Assembly: GCF_031020795.1 (NCBI RefSeq)
Contig: NZ_JAVHJP010000003.1
Location: forward strand, 728,873-792,872
From: Hydrogenophaga pseudoflava
GTDB taxonomy: Bacteria > Pseudomonadota > Gammaproteobacteria > Burkholderiales > Burkholderiaceae_C
Length of the DNA stretch: 64,000 nucleotides
Direction: 5' to 3'
The notes under the pieces are model-generated. The model did no database searches, was not told the DNA's origin, and saw only the letters and a list, made by a program, of their open reading frames with translations. Positions within the stretch are counted from its first letter, which is position 1. Every line of letters begins with the position of its first letter. Shown one piece after another: positions 43,421 to 54,488 of this stretch. The position numbers and the translations under genes were made by a program.

Positions 43421-44589
43421 AACTCAAGTTCTCCCCGGCCACGCTGGCCGCCCACGCGCTGCTGCTGGCCATCGTGCTGGCCTGGGTGCTGCCCACCTTC
43501 GGCCTGCTGGTCTCCAGCTTCCGCGACCGCGAGCAGATCGTCAGCTCCGGCTGGTGGACCGCGCTGTCCACCCAGACCCGCCCCGACATGCGCCGCACCG
43601 CTGGCGCGCAGAGCGTGGTCAAGGACGGCGAGCGCTTCGTGATCGCCGGCCGCCTGTTCCCCGAAGGCAATGCCACGCGGCTGCAGCGCTTCTCCATGAA
43701 GTCGTCCAGCCCCGGCGAGCACCCGGTGGGCCAGACCATCGAGCTCGGCGATGCGCAGATCTTCGACGAGGAAGACGGCAAGCCCGACGGCACCATCACC
43801 GTGGCCGCCGACGGCCAGTACCGGCTGGTGCTGAGCCAGGCCTACGAGAGCGACCGCGGCGTGCGCATCTTCTACGTGGCCGAGACGCCACCGAGCTTCA
43901 CCGCCACCAACTACCAGAAGGTGGTCGACTCCGAAGGCGTGGGCAACGCCTTCCTCAACACCTTCAAGGTCACGATTCCCGCCACCTTCATTCCGATCCT
44001 GATCGCGGCGTTTGCGGCCTACGCCTTCAGCTGGATGGAGTTCCCCGGCCGGCGCTGGCTGTTCGTGGTGGTGGTGGGCCTGCTGGTGGTGCCGCTGCAG
44101 ATGTCGCTGATCCCGCTGCTGCGGCTCTACAACGATGTGGGCGAGACCATGGGCGTGGCGTCCAAGTCCTACCTGGGCGTGTGGCTCGCGCACTCGGCCT
44201 TCGGCCTGCCGCTGGCGATCTACCTGCTGCGCAACTACATCGCCTCGCTGCCGCGCGACATCATCGAAAGCGCGCGCATGGACGGCGCCACGCACTTCCA
44301 GATCTTCACCAGCATCGTGCTGCCGCTGTCGGTGCCGGCGCTGGCGAGTTTCGCGATCTTCCAGTTCCTCTGGGTCTGGAACGACTTCCTGGTGGCGCTG
44401 GTGTTCCTGGGCAAGTCGCCCGACCAGGTGGTGCTGACCATCAAGCTCAACGACCTGCTGGGTTCGCGCGGCGAGAGCTGGGAGATCCTGACCGCCAGCG
44501 CCTTCGTCTCCATCGCGGTGCCCGTGGCCGTGTTCTTCTCGCTGCAACGTTTCTTCGTGCGCGGCCTGCTCTCAGGCTCCGTCAAATAA
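43417..44589 (+). CDS. aglG: Sugar ABC transporter permease (AglG type)
   Basis: A 390-residue MalG-class permease, longer than the usual 280 because an insertion of about 110 residues (roughly 40-150) lies between the first and second membrane segments in the periplasm; this is the AglG hallmark. The EAA loop is [20 protein letters not shown]. The start ATG overlaps the previous stop. It ends three bases before the GH1 gene. Confidence 0.92.
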   Translation: MKLKFSPATLAAHALLLAIVLAWVLPTFGLLVSSFRDREQIVSSGWWTALSTQTRPDMRRTAGAQSVVKDGERFVIAGRLFPEGNATRLQRFSMKSSSPGEHPVGQTIELGDAQIFDEEDGKPDGTITVAADGQYRLVLSQAYESDRGVRIFYVAETPPSFTATNYQKVVDSEGVGNAFLNTFKVTIPATFIPILIAAFAAYAFSWMEFPGRRWLFVVVVGLLVVPLQMSLIPLLRLYNDVGETMGVASKSYLGVWLAHSAFGLPLAIYLLRNYIASLPRDIIESARMDGATHFQIFTSIVLPLSVPALASFAIFQFLWVWNDFLVALVFLGKSPDQVVLTIKLNDLLGSRGESWEILTASAFVSIAVPVAVFFSLQRFFVRGLLSGSVK

Positions 44590-44592
44590 CCC

Positions 44593-45942
44593 ATGACCGA
44601 CTCCCCCCAATTTCCCCCTTCGTTCGAATGGGGCTGTGCCACCGCTGCCTTCCAGATCGAGGGCGGTGCCCTCGAAGGCGGCAAGCGGCCCAGCATCTGG
44701 GACGACTTCTGCGCCCAGCCGGGCCGCATCCGGGACGCCAGCGACGGCCTGGTGGCCTGCGACCACTTCCACCGTTTCCGCGAGGACGTGGCGCTGATGG
44801 CCGACCTGGGCTTCCGGCACTACCGCTTCTCCATCGCCTGGACCCGCGTGGTGCGTGAGGACGGCAGCGCCAACCCCGAGGGGCTGGACTTCTACCGCCG
44901 CCTGCTCGACGCGCTGCACGAGAAAGGCATCACGCCCAACGCCACGCTCTACCACTGGGACCTGCCGGCGCAGCTGCAGCGCGCACACGGCGGCTGGCTG
45001 CACCGCGACACCGCCCAGCGCTTCGCCGACTACGCGCAGATCGTCGCCCGCGAACTGGGCGACCGGCTGCCGCGCGTGGCCACGCTCAACGAACCCTGGT
45101 GCAGCGCCTTCCTGGGCCACGACATCGGTGTGTTCGCGCCCGGCGTGCAGGACAGACCCTCGTCGCTGCTGGCCGCGCACCACCTGATGCTGGCCCACGG
45201 CCTGGGTCTGCAGGCCTGGCGCAGCGTGCGCAGCGACACCCAGCTGGGCGTCGTGCTCAATCCCGAGCTGTGCGACCCGGCCAGCGACGCACCGGCCGAC
45301 ATCGCCGCCGCGCGCCTGGCCGAGCTGGAGCGCAACGATGTGTTCCTCAACCCGCTGTTCGGTCGCGAATGGCCGGCCGAGATGATCGAACAGATCGGCG
45401 CACTCGCCGAGCAGCGCTGCCCCGGCGACATCGCCATCTGCGCCCAGCCGCTGGATTTCATCGGCCTGAACTACTACACGCGCTCCATCGCGCAGGCGCC
45501 TCAGAGTGCCGACGAGCAGCGCCGCGGCTACCGCTTCGTGCCGCCCGACCCGCAGCGCCCCGACCTCACCCACATCGGCTGGGAGATCTACCCGCAAGGG
45601 CTGGAGCGAGTGACGCGCAATCTGCTGGCGCAGTGGCCGCTGCCCCCGATCTGGATCACAGAAAACGGTGCCGCCGACAACACGCCCGTGACCGATGGCG
45701 CGTGCGACGACCGCCTGCGCCTGGGCTACCTGCAGTCGCACCTGCAGCAGCTCTCGCAGATGGTCGCCAGCGGCCTGGACATCCGCGGCTACTACGTCTG
45801 GAGCCTGCTCGACAACTTCGAGTGGGCACACGGCTACACCCAGCGCTTCGGCGTCGTGCACGTCGACTACACCACCCAGCAGCGCACGGCCAAGGCCAGC
45901 GCGCGCTGGCTCCAGCAACTGATTTCTTCTCCGCAAACATGA
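44593..45942 (+). CDS. GH1 family beta-glucosidase
   Basis: A 449-residue TIM-barrel enzyme without a signal peptide. The acid/base Glu167 is in TLNEPWC and the nucleophile Glu357 in ITENGA. QIEGG and YHWDLPAQLQ bind the glycone. It splits beta-glucosides such as cellobiose in the cytoplasm, which widens the locus beyond alpha-glucosides. Its stop overlaps the next start (ATGA), showing translational coupling. Confidence 0.94.
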   Translation: MTDSPQFPPSFEWGCATAAFQIEGGALEGGKRPSIWDDFCAQPGRIRDASDGLVACDHFHRFREDVALMADLGFRHYRFSIAWTRVVREDGSANPEGLDFYRRLLDALHEKGITPNATLYHWDLPAQLQRAHGGWLHRDTAQRFADYAQIVARELGDRLPRVATLNEPWCSAFLGHDIGVFAPGVQDRPSSLLAAHHLMLAHGLGLQAWRSVRSDTQLGVVLNPELCDPASDAPADIAAARLAELERNDVFLNPLFGREWPAEMIEQIGALAEQRCPGDIAICAQPLDFIGLNYYTRSIAQAPQSADEQRRGYRFVPPDPQRPDLTHIGWEIYPQGLERVTRNLLAQWPLPPIWITENGAADNTPVTDGACDDRLRLGYLQSHLQQLSQMVASGLDIRGYYVWSLLDNFEWAHGYTQRFGVVHVDYTTQQRTAKASARWLQQLISSPQT

Positions 45943-47585
45943 GCAACAAGGCACCCAACAACGGCTGGTGGCGCGGCGGCGTGATCTACCAGATCTACCC
46001 GCGCAGCTTCCAGGACTCCAACGGCGACGGCATCGGCGACCTGCCGGGCATCACGCAGCGCCTGGACCACATCGCGGCGCTCGGCGCCGACGGCATCTGG
46101 ATCTCGCCCTTCTTCAAAAGCCCGATGAAGGACTTCGGCTACGACGTCAGCGACTACTGCGACGTCGACCCGATGTTCGGCACGCTGGACGACTTCCGTG
46201 CCCTGGTGGCGCGCGCGCACCAGCTCGGCCTGAAGGTCATGATCGACCAGGTGCTCTCGCACTGCAGCGACCAGCACCCCTGGTTCGTGGAAAGCCGCAG
46301 CAGCCGCGACAACCCCAAGGCCGACTGGTTCGTCTGGGCCGATGCGAAGGACGACGGCAATCCGCCCAACAACTGGCTCTCCATCTTCGGCGGCAGCGCC
46401 TGGCAGTGGGACACGCGCCGCTGCCAGTACTACCTGCACAACTTCCTGACCAGCCAGCCCGACCTGAACTTCCACAACCCGCAGGTGCAGGACGCGCTGC
46501 TGGCCACGGTGAAGTTCTGGCTCGACCTCGGTGTGGATGGCTACCGGTTGGACACGGTCAACTTCTTCTTCCACGACGCGCAGCTGCGCGACAACCCCGG
46601 CCGCGGCGCGCCCGACCCGAACAACCCCGACCCGGCGGTCAACCCCTTCAACCCCTACGGCTGGCAGCGCCACGTCTACGACAAGAGCCGGCCGGAAAAC
46701 CTGCCCTTCCTGCAGCGCCTGCGCGCCCTGCTCGACCAGTACCCCGACACCACCATGGTGGGCGAGATCGGCGACGACGACGGCCTGGCCCGCGTGGCCG
46801 AATACACGGCGGGCGGCGACAAGCTGCACATGGCCTACTGCTTCGACCTGCTGGGCGAGGCGCACGACGCGCCCTTCCTGCACGGCTTCCTGCAGCGCTT
46901 CAGCACCATCGTGGGCGATGGCTGGCCCTGCTGGGCCCTGTCCAACCACGACGTGGTGCGCTCGGCCACGCGCTGGGGCGGACCAGCCCCGGACCCGCGC
47001 CTGCTGCGCCTGGCCGCTGCCTTCCAGGTGAGCCTGCGCGGCACGGTCTGCCTCTACCAAGGTGAGGAACTGGGCCTGCCCGAGGCCGAGCTGCGCTACG
47101 AAGACCTGCAGGACCCCTACGGCATCACGATGTGGCCACAGTTCAAGGGCCGTGACGGCTGCCGCACGCCCATGCCCTGGTCGGCCGACGCACCGCAGGC
47201 CGGCTTCACCACGGGCGCCAGGCCCTGGTTGCCGGTGGCCGAGACCCACCGGCCGCTGGCGGTGGACCAGCAGACCGGTGCGCCGGAGTCGATGCTCTCC
47301 TTCGTCACGCGCCTGCTGCACTGGCGCCGCGACCAGCCCGCACTGCGCAGCGGCCGGCTCTCGCTGCTGCCGCCGCACCCCCAGCTGCTGGCCTTCACCC
47401 GGGAGCACGAGCAACAGACGCTGCTGTGCGTCTTCAACTTCAGCGACCAACCGGCCGAACTGACGCTCCCCGCGGAGTGGCAGGGCGCCACCGTGCTCGG
47501 CGGCAGCGGCCTGGAAGGCGCGCAGCTGAACGGGGACACGGTGCGCTGCACCCCATGGGGAGGGCTGCACCTGCGGCGCGCCTGA
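45939..47585 (+). CDS. aglA: GH13 family alpha-glucosidase
   Basis: A 548-residue amylase-fold enzyme, no signal peptide. The nucleophile Asp205 is in DGYRLDTVNF, acid Glu276 in VGEIGDDD, and transition-state Asp338 in SNHD. The N-terminus WWRGGVIYQIYPRSFQDSNGDG is typical of the oligo-1,6-glucosidase/AglA subgroup. It likely releases glucose from maltose, trehalose, sucrose or isomaltose brought in by the ABC system. Exact substrate preference is not readable. Confidence 0.94.
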   Translation: MSNKAPNNGWWRGGVIYQIYPRSFQDSNGDGIGDLPGITQRLDHIAALGADGIWISPFFKSPMKDFGYDVSDYCDVDPMFGTLDDFRALVARAHQLGLKVMIDQVLSHCSDQHPWFVESRSSRDNPKADWFVWADAKDDGNPPNNWLSIFGGSAWQWDTRRCQYYLHNFLTSQPDLNFHNPQVQDALLATVKFWLDLGVDGYRLDTVNFFFHDAQLRDNPGRGAPDPNNPDPAVNPFNPYGWQRHVYDKSRPENLPFLQRLRALLDQYPDTTMVGEIGDDDGLARVAEYTAGGDKLHMAYCFDLLGEAHDAPFLHGFLQRFSTIVGDGWPCWALSNHDVVRSATRWGGPAPDPRLLRLAAAFQVSLRGTVCLYQGEELGLPEAELRYEDLQDPYGITMWPQFKGRDGCRTPMPWSADAPQAGFTTGARPWLPVAETHRPLAVDQQTGAPESMLSFVTRLLHWRRDQPALRSGRLSLLPPHPQLLAFTREHEQQTLLCVFNFSDQPAELTLPAEWQGATVLGGSGLEGAQLNGDTVRCTPWGGLHLRRA

Positions 47586-49316
<1,731 letters not shown>

Positions 49317-49368
49317 AGCGCCCCACCCCGGCGGCCCGCCTGGCAGCGGGCCGTCAGGGTCGGCTGGC

Positions 49369-49374
49369 TATAAT
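49369..49374 (+). promoter_or_regulatory. -10 element upstream of the cytochrome c gene
   Basis: A perfect TATAAT lies 66 bases before ATG 49440. No good -35 is seen, so the assignment rests on the -10 alone. Confidence 0.5.
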
Positions 49375-49439
49375 TCGCGGCTATTTGCCTTGTGCAGGCC
49401 CCCCACCCCCACCAGACCGACTCGCCATCCGAGGACCCC

Positions 49440-50297
49440 ATGAGCGACCACGCGCACGACTCCCACACCGGCCCGATCAAGACCCCCGCCCAGCTGCTCT
49501 GGACGTCGTTTTTTTCCTTCGTGGCCCCGGTCTTCATCATCATCGGCCTGGTGTACTACGTCACCTCGGACAACAAGCCCGCCGCGGGCGCCGTCGATCC
49601 GGAACTGGCCACGGCCATCCGCATCCAGAAGATCGGCTCGGTCGAACTGCGCGATGCCAACCGCCCGCTGGCCAGCGGTGAAGCGGTCTACACCGCCCAG
49701 TGCTCGGCCTGCCACGCCACCGGCGCCGCGGGTGCTCCCAAGTTCGGCGACGCAGCCGCCTGGGGCCCCCGCCTGGGCGCCGGCTATGAAGCCCTGCTGA
49801 CCTCCGCCCTCAAGGGCAAGGGCGCCATGGGTGCCCAGGGTGGCGGCGCCTTCAGCGATGTCGAGATCGGTCGCGCCGTGGTGCACATGGCCAACGCTGC
49901 TGGCGGCAAGTTCGCCGAACCGCAGGCTCCCGCCGCCGCCGGTGCCGCCGCTCCTGCGGCGGCTGCCGAAGCCGCTCCCGCAACCGCCCCGGCGGCAGCC
50001 CCTGCAGCCGCCGCCGCACCGGTGGCCGCTGCGCCCGCTGCCGCCGCCGTGCCGGCCGCCGGTGCTGGCGAGGCCCTCTACAAACAGGCCTGCTCGGTGT
50101 GCCACGCCGCCGGTGTGGCCGGTGCGCCCAAGTTCGGCGACAAGGCCGCCTGGTCCGCCCGCGTGGGTCTGGGTCTGGACGGCCTGACCGCCAGCGCCAT
50201 CAAGGGCAAGAACGCCATGCCGCCCAAGGGTGGTTCCACCGCCTCCGACGCCGACATCAAGGCCGCCGTCGAGTACATGCTGGCCGCCGTCAAGTAA
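49440..50297 (+). CDS. Membrane-anchored diheme cytochrome c (c5 family)
   Basis: A 285-residue protein: an N-terminal membrane anchor near residues 18-40, a first cytochrome domain with heme motif CSACH, an Ala/Pro linker of about 60 residues, and a second domain with CSVCH. The two domains share the block GAPKFGDxAAW and the later KGKxAM, so they arose by duplication. It would carry electrons to a terminal oxidase. ATG 49440, with GAGGA just upstream, is preferred over the ATG-less extension from 49392. Confidence 0.93.
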   Translation: MSDHAHDSHTGPIKTPAQLLWTSFFSFVAPVFIIIGLVYYVTSDNKPAAGAVDPELATAIRIQKIGSVELRDANRPLASGEAVYTAQCSACHATGAAGAPKFGDAAAWGPRLGAGYEALLTSALKGKGAMGAQGGGAFSDVEIGRAVVHMANAAGGKFAEPQAPAAAGAAAPAAAAEAAPATAPAAAPAAAAAPVAAAPAAAAVPAAGAGEALYKQACSVCHAAGVAGAPKFGDKAAWSARVGLGLDGLTASAIKGKNAMPPKGGSTASDADIKAAVEYMLAAVK

Positions 50298-50310
50298 GCC
50301 TCGACTTCCC

Positions 50311-50348
50311 CAACAAAAAAGCCGGTCAAGCGACCGGCTTTTTTGTTG
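50311..50348. terminator. Bidirectional Rho-independent terminator
   Basis: A perfect 17-base inverted repeat with a four-base loop (AAGC) carries A6 on the left and T6 on the right. It serves the cytochrome gene on the + strand and the convergent gene ending at 50361 on the - strand. Confidence 0.92.
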
Positions 50349-50360
50349 CCCGCTCGGCGC

Positions 50361-50927
50361 TCAGACCCAGGGGCCCGGCCCGAGGGCGCGCTGTGGGCTT
50401 TTCACAAACGCCCAGCGTTGCGGCAGGCTGTCCGCCGCCACCGGCTCGGGCTGCCAGGCGCCCTGCTCCACCCGGTCGGCCGCCTGGGCCATGTCGCTGG
50501 TGTGCACCAGGCCGAGACCGAGCCCGGTCTCCAGGTACAGGTGTCCGGCCTCGTCCAGCAGGCAGCGCTGCACGGTGCCGGCGGGCGCACCGGTGTGGGC
50601 CAGCACCGATCCGTCGGGCTGCAGGCGCCAGATCCACGGCGTGGCTTCGAGTTCGACATAGACGCGCTGGGGGCCGTTCTGGAAGAACCACTGCCCCTGT
50701 TCGTCGGCGAGGTAATTGCGGCCGATGAAGGCGATGAGTTTGTCGTGCAGCAGGCGCGAACCCTTGGCCGGTGCCACGCCCTCGCCCGGCTCGGCGGCGA
50801 AAGGGCCGGCGCGCTGGCAGCGGTCGTCGCGCATGTACCAGTCGCCCCGGGCGTCCAGGCCCAGCCAGCCGTGGCAGTGGGGCACGTTGGGCCATTTGGC
50901 CAGCGCGGCCTTGACGATGTCGTCCAT
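50361..50927 (-). CDS. Conserved hypothetical protein (DUF of about 188 residues)
   Basis: A 188-residue cytoplasmic protein beginning MDDIVKAALAKWPNVPHCHG. It has no signal or membrane segment, a WLGLDARGDWYMRDD block and a later IAFIGRNYLADEQGQWFFQNG block; both look like a conserved betaproteobacterial family whose Pfam number I cannot name with certainty. Function unknown. It is 10 bases from the upstream hydrolase gene, so they share a transcript. Confidence 0.75.
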   Translation of the reverse strand: MDDIVKAALAKWPNVPHCHGWLGLDARGDWYMRDDRCQRAGPFAAEPGEGVAPAKGSRLLHDKLIAFIGRNYLADEQGQWFFQNGPQRVYVELEATPWIWRLQPDGSVLAHTGAPAGTVQRCLLDEAGHLYLETGLGLGLVHTSDMAQAADRVEQGAWQPEPVAADSLPQRWAFVKSPQRALGPGPWV

Positions 50928-50937
50928 GGGAGGTCCT

Positions 50938-51936
50938 TCAGCGGTGGGCCAGCAGCCAGCGGCCGACCGCCGCCGGCATGGCCATGACGTGGCCGGGCAG
51001 GCCCAGCGGCGGCTGTGACACAGGGAAGCCCACGTGCCCGCCCTGCGCCGGCTGCCACAGCGTGACCTGCGGTCCGGCCTGCTGCGGCGTGGGCAGGGAG
51101 TCGGCGGGCACAAAGGGGTCGTTGAGCGCATTGAGCGCCAGCGCCGGCACGCGGATGTCGCTGAGCACCGGCTTGGCCGAGGCGCGGGCCCAGTAGTCGT
51201 CGGTGTCGCGAAAGCCGTGCAGCGGCGCGGTGAACAGGTTGTCGAACTGGTAGAGGTCGCTCGCGGCCAGCAACGCCTCGCGGTCGAACAAACCCGGGTG
51301 CTGCTCCAGCTTCTTCAGCGCCTTGGGCACCATGGTGGAGAGGAACATGCGGGTGTAGACCAGCCGGTTGAAGCCGCGTCCGATGGCGTGCCCGCCGGCC
51401 GCCAGATCGAGCGGCGAACAGATGGCCGCCACCGCACGCACGGTGCGACCGGCCGCGCTGCCCATCTCGCCGGCCCAGCGCAGCAAGGCGTTGCCGCCCA
51501 GGGACACGCCGGCCGCCAGCAGAGGCCGCCCGGGGTGGCCGGCGGCAAAGCGACGCAGGATCCAGTCCACCTCCTCGAAGTCGCCCGAGTGGTAGGCGCG
51601 TGGGGCGAGGTTCAGCTCGCCCGAACAGCCCCGAAAGTGCGGCACCGCCAGCACCAGGCCCTCGCGTGCGGCAAAGTCGGCAAAGGCCACCGCGTACTGG
51701 CTGGCCGATGACCCTTCCAGGCCATGGAACAGCACCAGCAGCGGCGCATCCGGCGCCACCGCGTGGGTGGTGGTGTCCACATCGACAAAGTCGCCGTCGG
51801 GGGTCTGCCAGCGCTCGCGCCGCCAGAGCGGTGCGGCCCCCGCGTGGCGCCGCGCGAACAGCGCCGCCCAGAGCGTCTGGGCGTTGCCGCCCGGCAGCCA
51901 CCAGGGCGCGTGGTAGTCGAAGGCCGGTGCCGCCAT
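50938..51936 (-). CDS. YheT-family alpha/beta hydrolase
   Basis: A 332-residue esterase-like protein. The family start block is WWLPGGNAQTLW, the oxyanion region LFHGLEGSSASQYA, nucleophile Ser in GVSLGGN, Asp in NALNDPFVP and His in QGGHVGF. YheT-type members are found in most proteobacteria, with unclear natural substrates. It lies one base after the NTF2-like gene and 10 bases before the hypothetical gene, forming a three-gene operon. Confidence 0.9.
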   Translation of the reverse strand: MAAPAFDYHAPWWLPGGNAQTLWAALFARRHAGAAPLWRRERWQTPDGDFVDVDTTTHAVAPDAPLLVLFHGLEGSSASQYAVAFADFAAREGLVLAVPHFRGCSGELNLAPRAYHSGDFEEVDWILRRFAAGHPGRPLLAAGVSLGGNALLRWAGEMGSAAGRTVRAVAAICSPLDLAAGGHAIGRGFNRLVYTRMFLSTMVPKALKKLEQHPGLFDREALLAASDLYQFDNLFTAPLHGFRDTDDYWARASAKPVLSDIRVPALALNALNDPFVPADSLPTPQQAGPQVTLWQPAQGGHVGFPVSQPPLGLPGHVMAMPAAVGRWLLAHR

Positions 51937-51937
51937 C

Positions 51938-52375
51938 TCAGTGCAACACTGGCGGCGCGCTCAGCGCCTCCGCCGGCTCGTTGCGGCTTCCCGGGCTGGC
52001 GTGGTGGGCCACCATGCGCCAGCCGTGCACGGTCTTGGCGTAGACATTGGTGGCCAGCACCCAGGCATGGGCCGGCCCGTCGTCGCTCATCACTTCGATG
52101 CGCTCGATCACGCTGTGCACGCTGCAACCGCCGGCATCGATGCGGCGCGCGCGCTCGGGCATCACGCGCACGCCACCGTTGGCCAGCAGGGCCTCGAACG
52201 CGGCCCGGACGGCGCTGTGGCCCACCAGGCGCTGGCCGCCCGGGTGCACGCAGACGATGTCCTCCTCGTCGGCCCAGCAGGCCATCAGGCGCTCCAGGTC
52301 GCCCTGGTGCAGTGCCTCATAGAAGGCGGCTTCGGTGTCGTCCGCAGTGCCGGGAGAGAACTTGGATCGTTGCAT
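51938..52375 (-). CDS. NTF2-like SnoaL/DUF4440-type protein
   Basis: A 145-residue cone-shaped alpha+beta fold protein (AAFYEALHQGDLERLMACWADEEDIVCVHPGG is the typical start; ANVYAKTVHGWRMVAHHASP the end). Such proteins may bind small ligands or act as isomerases; nothing defines the job here. First gene of the small operon, ATG 52375 with GGGAGA in the vicinity. It diverges from lemA. Confidence 0.82.
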   Translation of the reverse strand: MQRSKFSPGTADDTEAAFYEALHQGDLERLMACWADEEDIVCVHPGGQRLVGHSAVRAAFEALLANGGVRVMPERARRIDAGGCSVHSVIERIEVMSDDGPAHAWVLATNVYAKTVHGWRMVAHHASPGSRNEPAEALSAPPVLH

Positions 52376-52450
52376 GGGCGGGTGCAGGGGGCGTGGTCGG
52401 TGGCGCAAAAGCGGGGCACTATGATAGGTCTTTGACCTGCAGGAGTGACC

Positions 52451-53050
52451 ATGAAGCCCCGTCTGTCCCTTGCCACCCTTGTGCTGTCCACCGGCCTGCT
52501 GCTCTCCGGTTGCGGCTACAACGAATTCCAGAACCTGGACGAACAGAGCAAGTCGGCCTGGGCCGAGGTGCTCAACCAGTACCAGCGCCGCGCCGATCTC
52601 ATCCCCAACATCGTCGCCACCGTCAAGGGAGAGGCCAACTTCGAACAGGAAACGCTGACCAAGGTGGTCGAGGCGCGCGCCAAGGCCACGTCGATCCAGG
52701 TCACGCCCGAGATGCTCAGCGACCCCGAGGCCATGGCGAAGTTCCAGGCCGCGCAGGGCGAGCTGGGCAGCGCGCTCAGCCGCCTGATGGTGGTGGTCGA
52801 GCAGTACCCCAACCTCAAGGCGAACCAGGGCTTCTCCGACCTGCGTGTGCAGCTCGAAGGCACGGAAAACCGCATCACGGTGGCCCGCAACCGTTACATC
52901 GAAGCGGTGCAGTCCTACAACGTGCTGACCCGCAGCTTCCCGACCAACCTCACCGCCATGGTGTTTGGCTACAAGACCAAGGAAGGCTTCAAGGTCGAGA
53001 ACGAGGCCGCCATCAGCGCGCCGCCCAAGGTCGACTTCAACAAGCCATGA
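52451..53050 (+). CDS. lemA: LemA-family lipoprotein
   Basis: A 199-residue protein with a lipoprotein signal ending LLLSGC (lipid-modified Cys21). The helical LemA domain follows, with the VEARAKATSIQ and NRYIEAVQSYNVL blocks. Function is not settled; LemA proteins occur next to TPM-domain genes as here and are linked to membrane or signalling roles. The stop overlaps the TPM gene start (ATGA at 53047). Confidence 0.9.
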   Translation: MKPRLSLATLVLSTGLLLSGCGYNEFQNLDEQSKSAWAEVLNQYQRRADLIPNIVATVKGEANFEQETLTKVVEARAKATSIQVTPEMLSDPEAMAKFQAAQGELGSALSRLMVVVEQYPNLKANQGFSDLRVQLEGTENRITVARNRYIEAVQSYNVLTRSFPTNLTAMVFGYKTKEGFKVENEAAISAPPKVDFNKP

Positions 53051-53952
53051 CGCTGCACCGCGTTCGCGCGCTCGGCGTGGGTGTGCTCTGGTTGCTCTGG
53101 GCGGTGCTGGCGTGGGCGCAGGCCGTGCTGCCGGTGCCCGAGTTGCGCAGCCGCGTGATCGACCAGACCGGCACCCTGGACGCGACCCAGCAGGCCGCGC
53201 TGGAGTCCCGGCTCGCCGCCTTCGAGACCGAGCGCGGCACCCAGATCGTGGTGGTGCTGGTGCCGACCACACAACCCGAGGACATCGCCGACTACACGCA
53301 GCGGCTGGGCGACGCCTGGAAGATCGGGCGGCGCGACGTGGGCGACGGCGTGCTGTTCGTGGTGGCCAAGAACGACCGCCGGGTGCGCATCGCCACCAGC
53401 AAGACGCTGGAGGGCGCAATTCCCGACCTGGTGGCCCGGCGCATCATCGACCAGGCGGTCACGCCGGCCTTCCGCCGCAACGACTTCGCGGGTGGCATCG
53501 GGGACGGGGTTGAACAGATCATGGCCCGAGTGTCCGGCGAGAACCTGCCACTGCCCGAAACCGGCAACGCGCCAGATGAAGCGGGCTTCGCACCGATGGA
53601 CCTGCTGATCTTCCTGGTCTTTGCGGTGCCGATGTTGTCAGCCGTGCTGCGCAGTCTGTTCGGCAACAAGTTCGGCACCCTGCTCACCGGTGGCGGCGCA
53701 GGGGCCATCGCCTGGGTGCTCACCTCGGTGTTCTGGATCGCGGTGGGCGCCGGCATGCTGGCCATGCTGGCGGCTCTTTTCTTCCAGATGCTGCCCTCGA
53801 TGCCGTCGTCCGGCCGCGGGCGCCGCGGTGGCAGCGACTGGGGCGGCGGGAGTTTTGGCGGCGGCGGCCGCGGGGGCGGATGGGGCGGTGGCGGCTTCAG
53901 CTCCGGCGGTGGCGGCAATTTCGGGGGTGGTGGCGCCTCCGGCAGCTGGTGA
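53047..53952 (+). CDS. TPM-domain (YgcG-like) membrane protein with Gly-rich tail
   Basis: A 301-residue protein: signal peptide ending LAWA-QAVLP, a periplasmic TPM domain (GTLDATQQAALESRLAAFE, DVGDGVLFVVAKNDRRVRI), two membrane segments near 185-240, and a C-terminal tail of about 50 residues that is more than half Gly with Trp/Phe/Ser. TPM domains are found in proteins for photosystem repair or membrane quality control. Coupled to lemA and followed 5 bases later by another TPM gene. Confidence 0.88.
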   Translation: MTLHRVRALGVGVLWLLWAVLAWAQAVLPVPELRSRVIDQTGTLDATQQAALESRLAAFETERGTQIVVVLVPTTQPEDIADYTQRLGDAWKIGRRDVGDGVLFVVAKNDRRVRIATSKTLEGAIPDLVARRIIDQAVTPAFRRNDFAGGIGDGVEQIMARVSGENLPLPETGNAPDEAGFAPMDLLIFLVFAVPMLSAVLRSLFGNKFGTLLTGGGAGAIAWVLTSVFWIAVGAGMLAMLAALFFQMLPSMPSSGRGRRGGSDWGGGSFGGGGRGGGWGGGGFSSGGGGNFGGGGASGSW

Positions 53953-53957
53953 ACGCC

Positions 53958-54485
53958 ATGAACAGGCTGCTTCGAATTCTCAGGCACCGCTGGCTCGACA
54001 GCCGCGACGCGCGCCGCCTGGTGCCCGACGACATGGCGCTTCGGCTCTCCCGTCGCATCGCTGCCAGCGAGGCGCGCCACAGCGGCGAGATCCGGCTGTG
54101 CGTGGAGGCTGCCCTGCCCCTGTCCTATCTCTGGCGCCTGGGAGACGAGACCACCGTCCGCGTGCTGGCCAGGGAACGTGCCATGAGCTGGTTCGGTCGG
54201 CTGGGTGTCTGGGACACGCAGGACAACAACGGTGTGCTGATTTACCTGCTGCTGGCCGAACGGTCCATCGAACTGGTGGCCGACCGCGGGCTGAGCGGGC
54301 GGGTCGACCAGACGCGCTGGCAGGCCATGGTAGACCGCCTGGCAGGCCGGCTGCACCAGGGGGCCTTCGAAGACGGTCTGACCCAGGCCCTGGAAGAGGT
54401 TTCGGCCCTGCTGGTGGAGTTTTTTCCGGCCGAAGCCGGCGTGCCCAACCCCAACGAACTCCCCGATCTCGTGGTGCGGGCCTGA
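53958..54485 (+). CDS. Second TPM-domain protein
   Basis: A 175-residue protein lacking a signal peptide. It contains one TPM domain: SGEIRLCVEAALPLSYLW, WDTQDNNGVLIYLLLAERSIELVADRGL and the ending. It completes the lemA-TPM-TPM set that recurs in proteobacteria. It is cytoplasmic unless held by its partners. The stop is three bases from the convergent stop of the CNB-domain gene. Confidence 0.85.
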   Translation: MNRLLRILRHRWLDSRDARRLVPDDMALRLSRRIAASEARHSGEIRLCVEAALPLSYLWRLGDETTVRVLARERAMSWFGRLGVWDTQDNNGVLIYLLLAERSIELVADRGLSGRVDQTRWQAMVDRLAGRLHQGAFEDGLTQALEEVSALLVEFFPAEAGVPNPNELPDLVVRA

Positions 54486-54488
54486 GGC

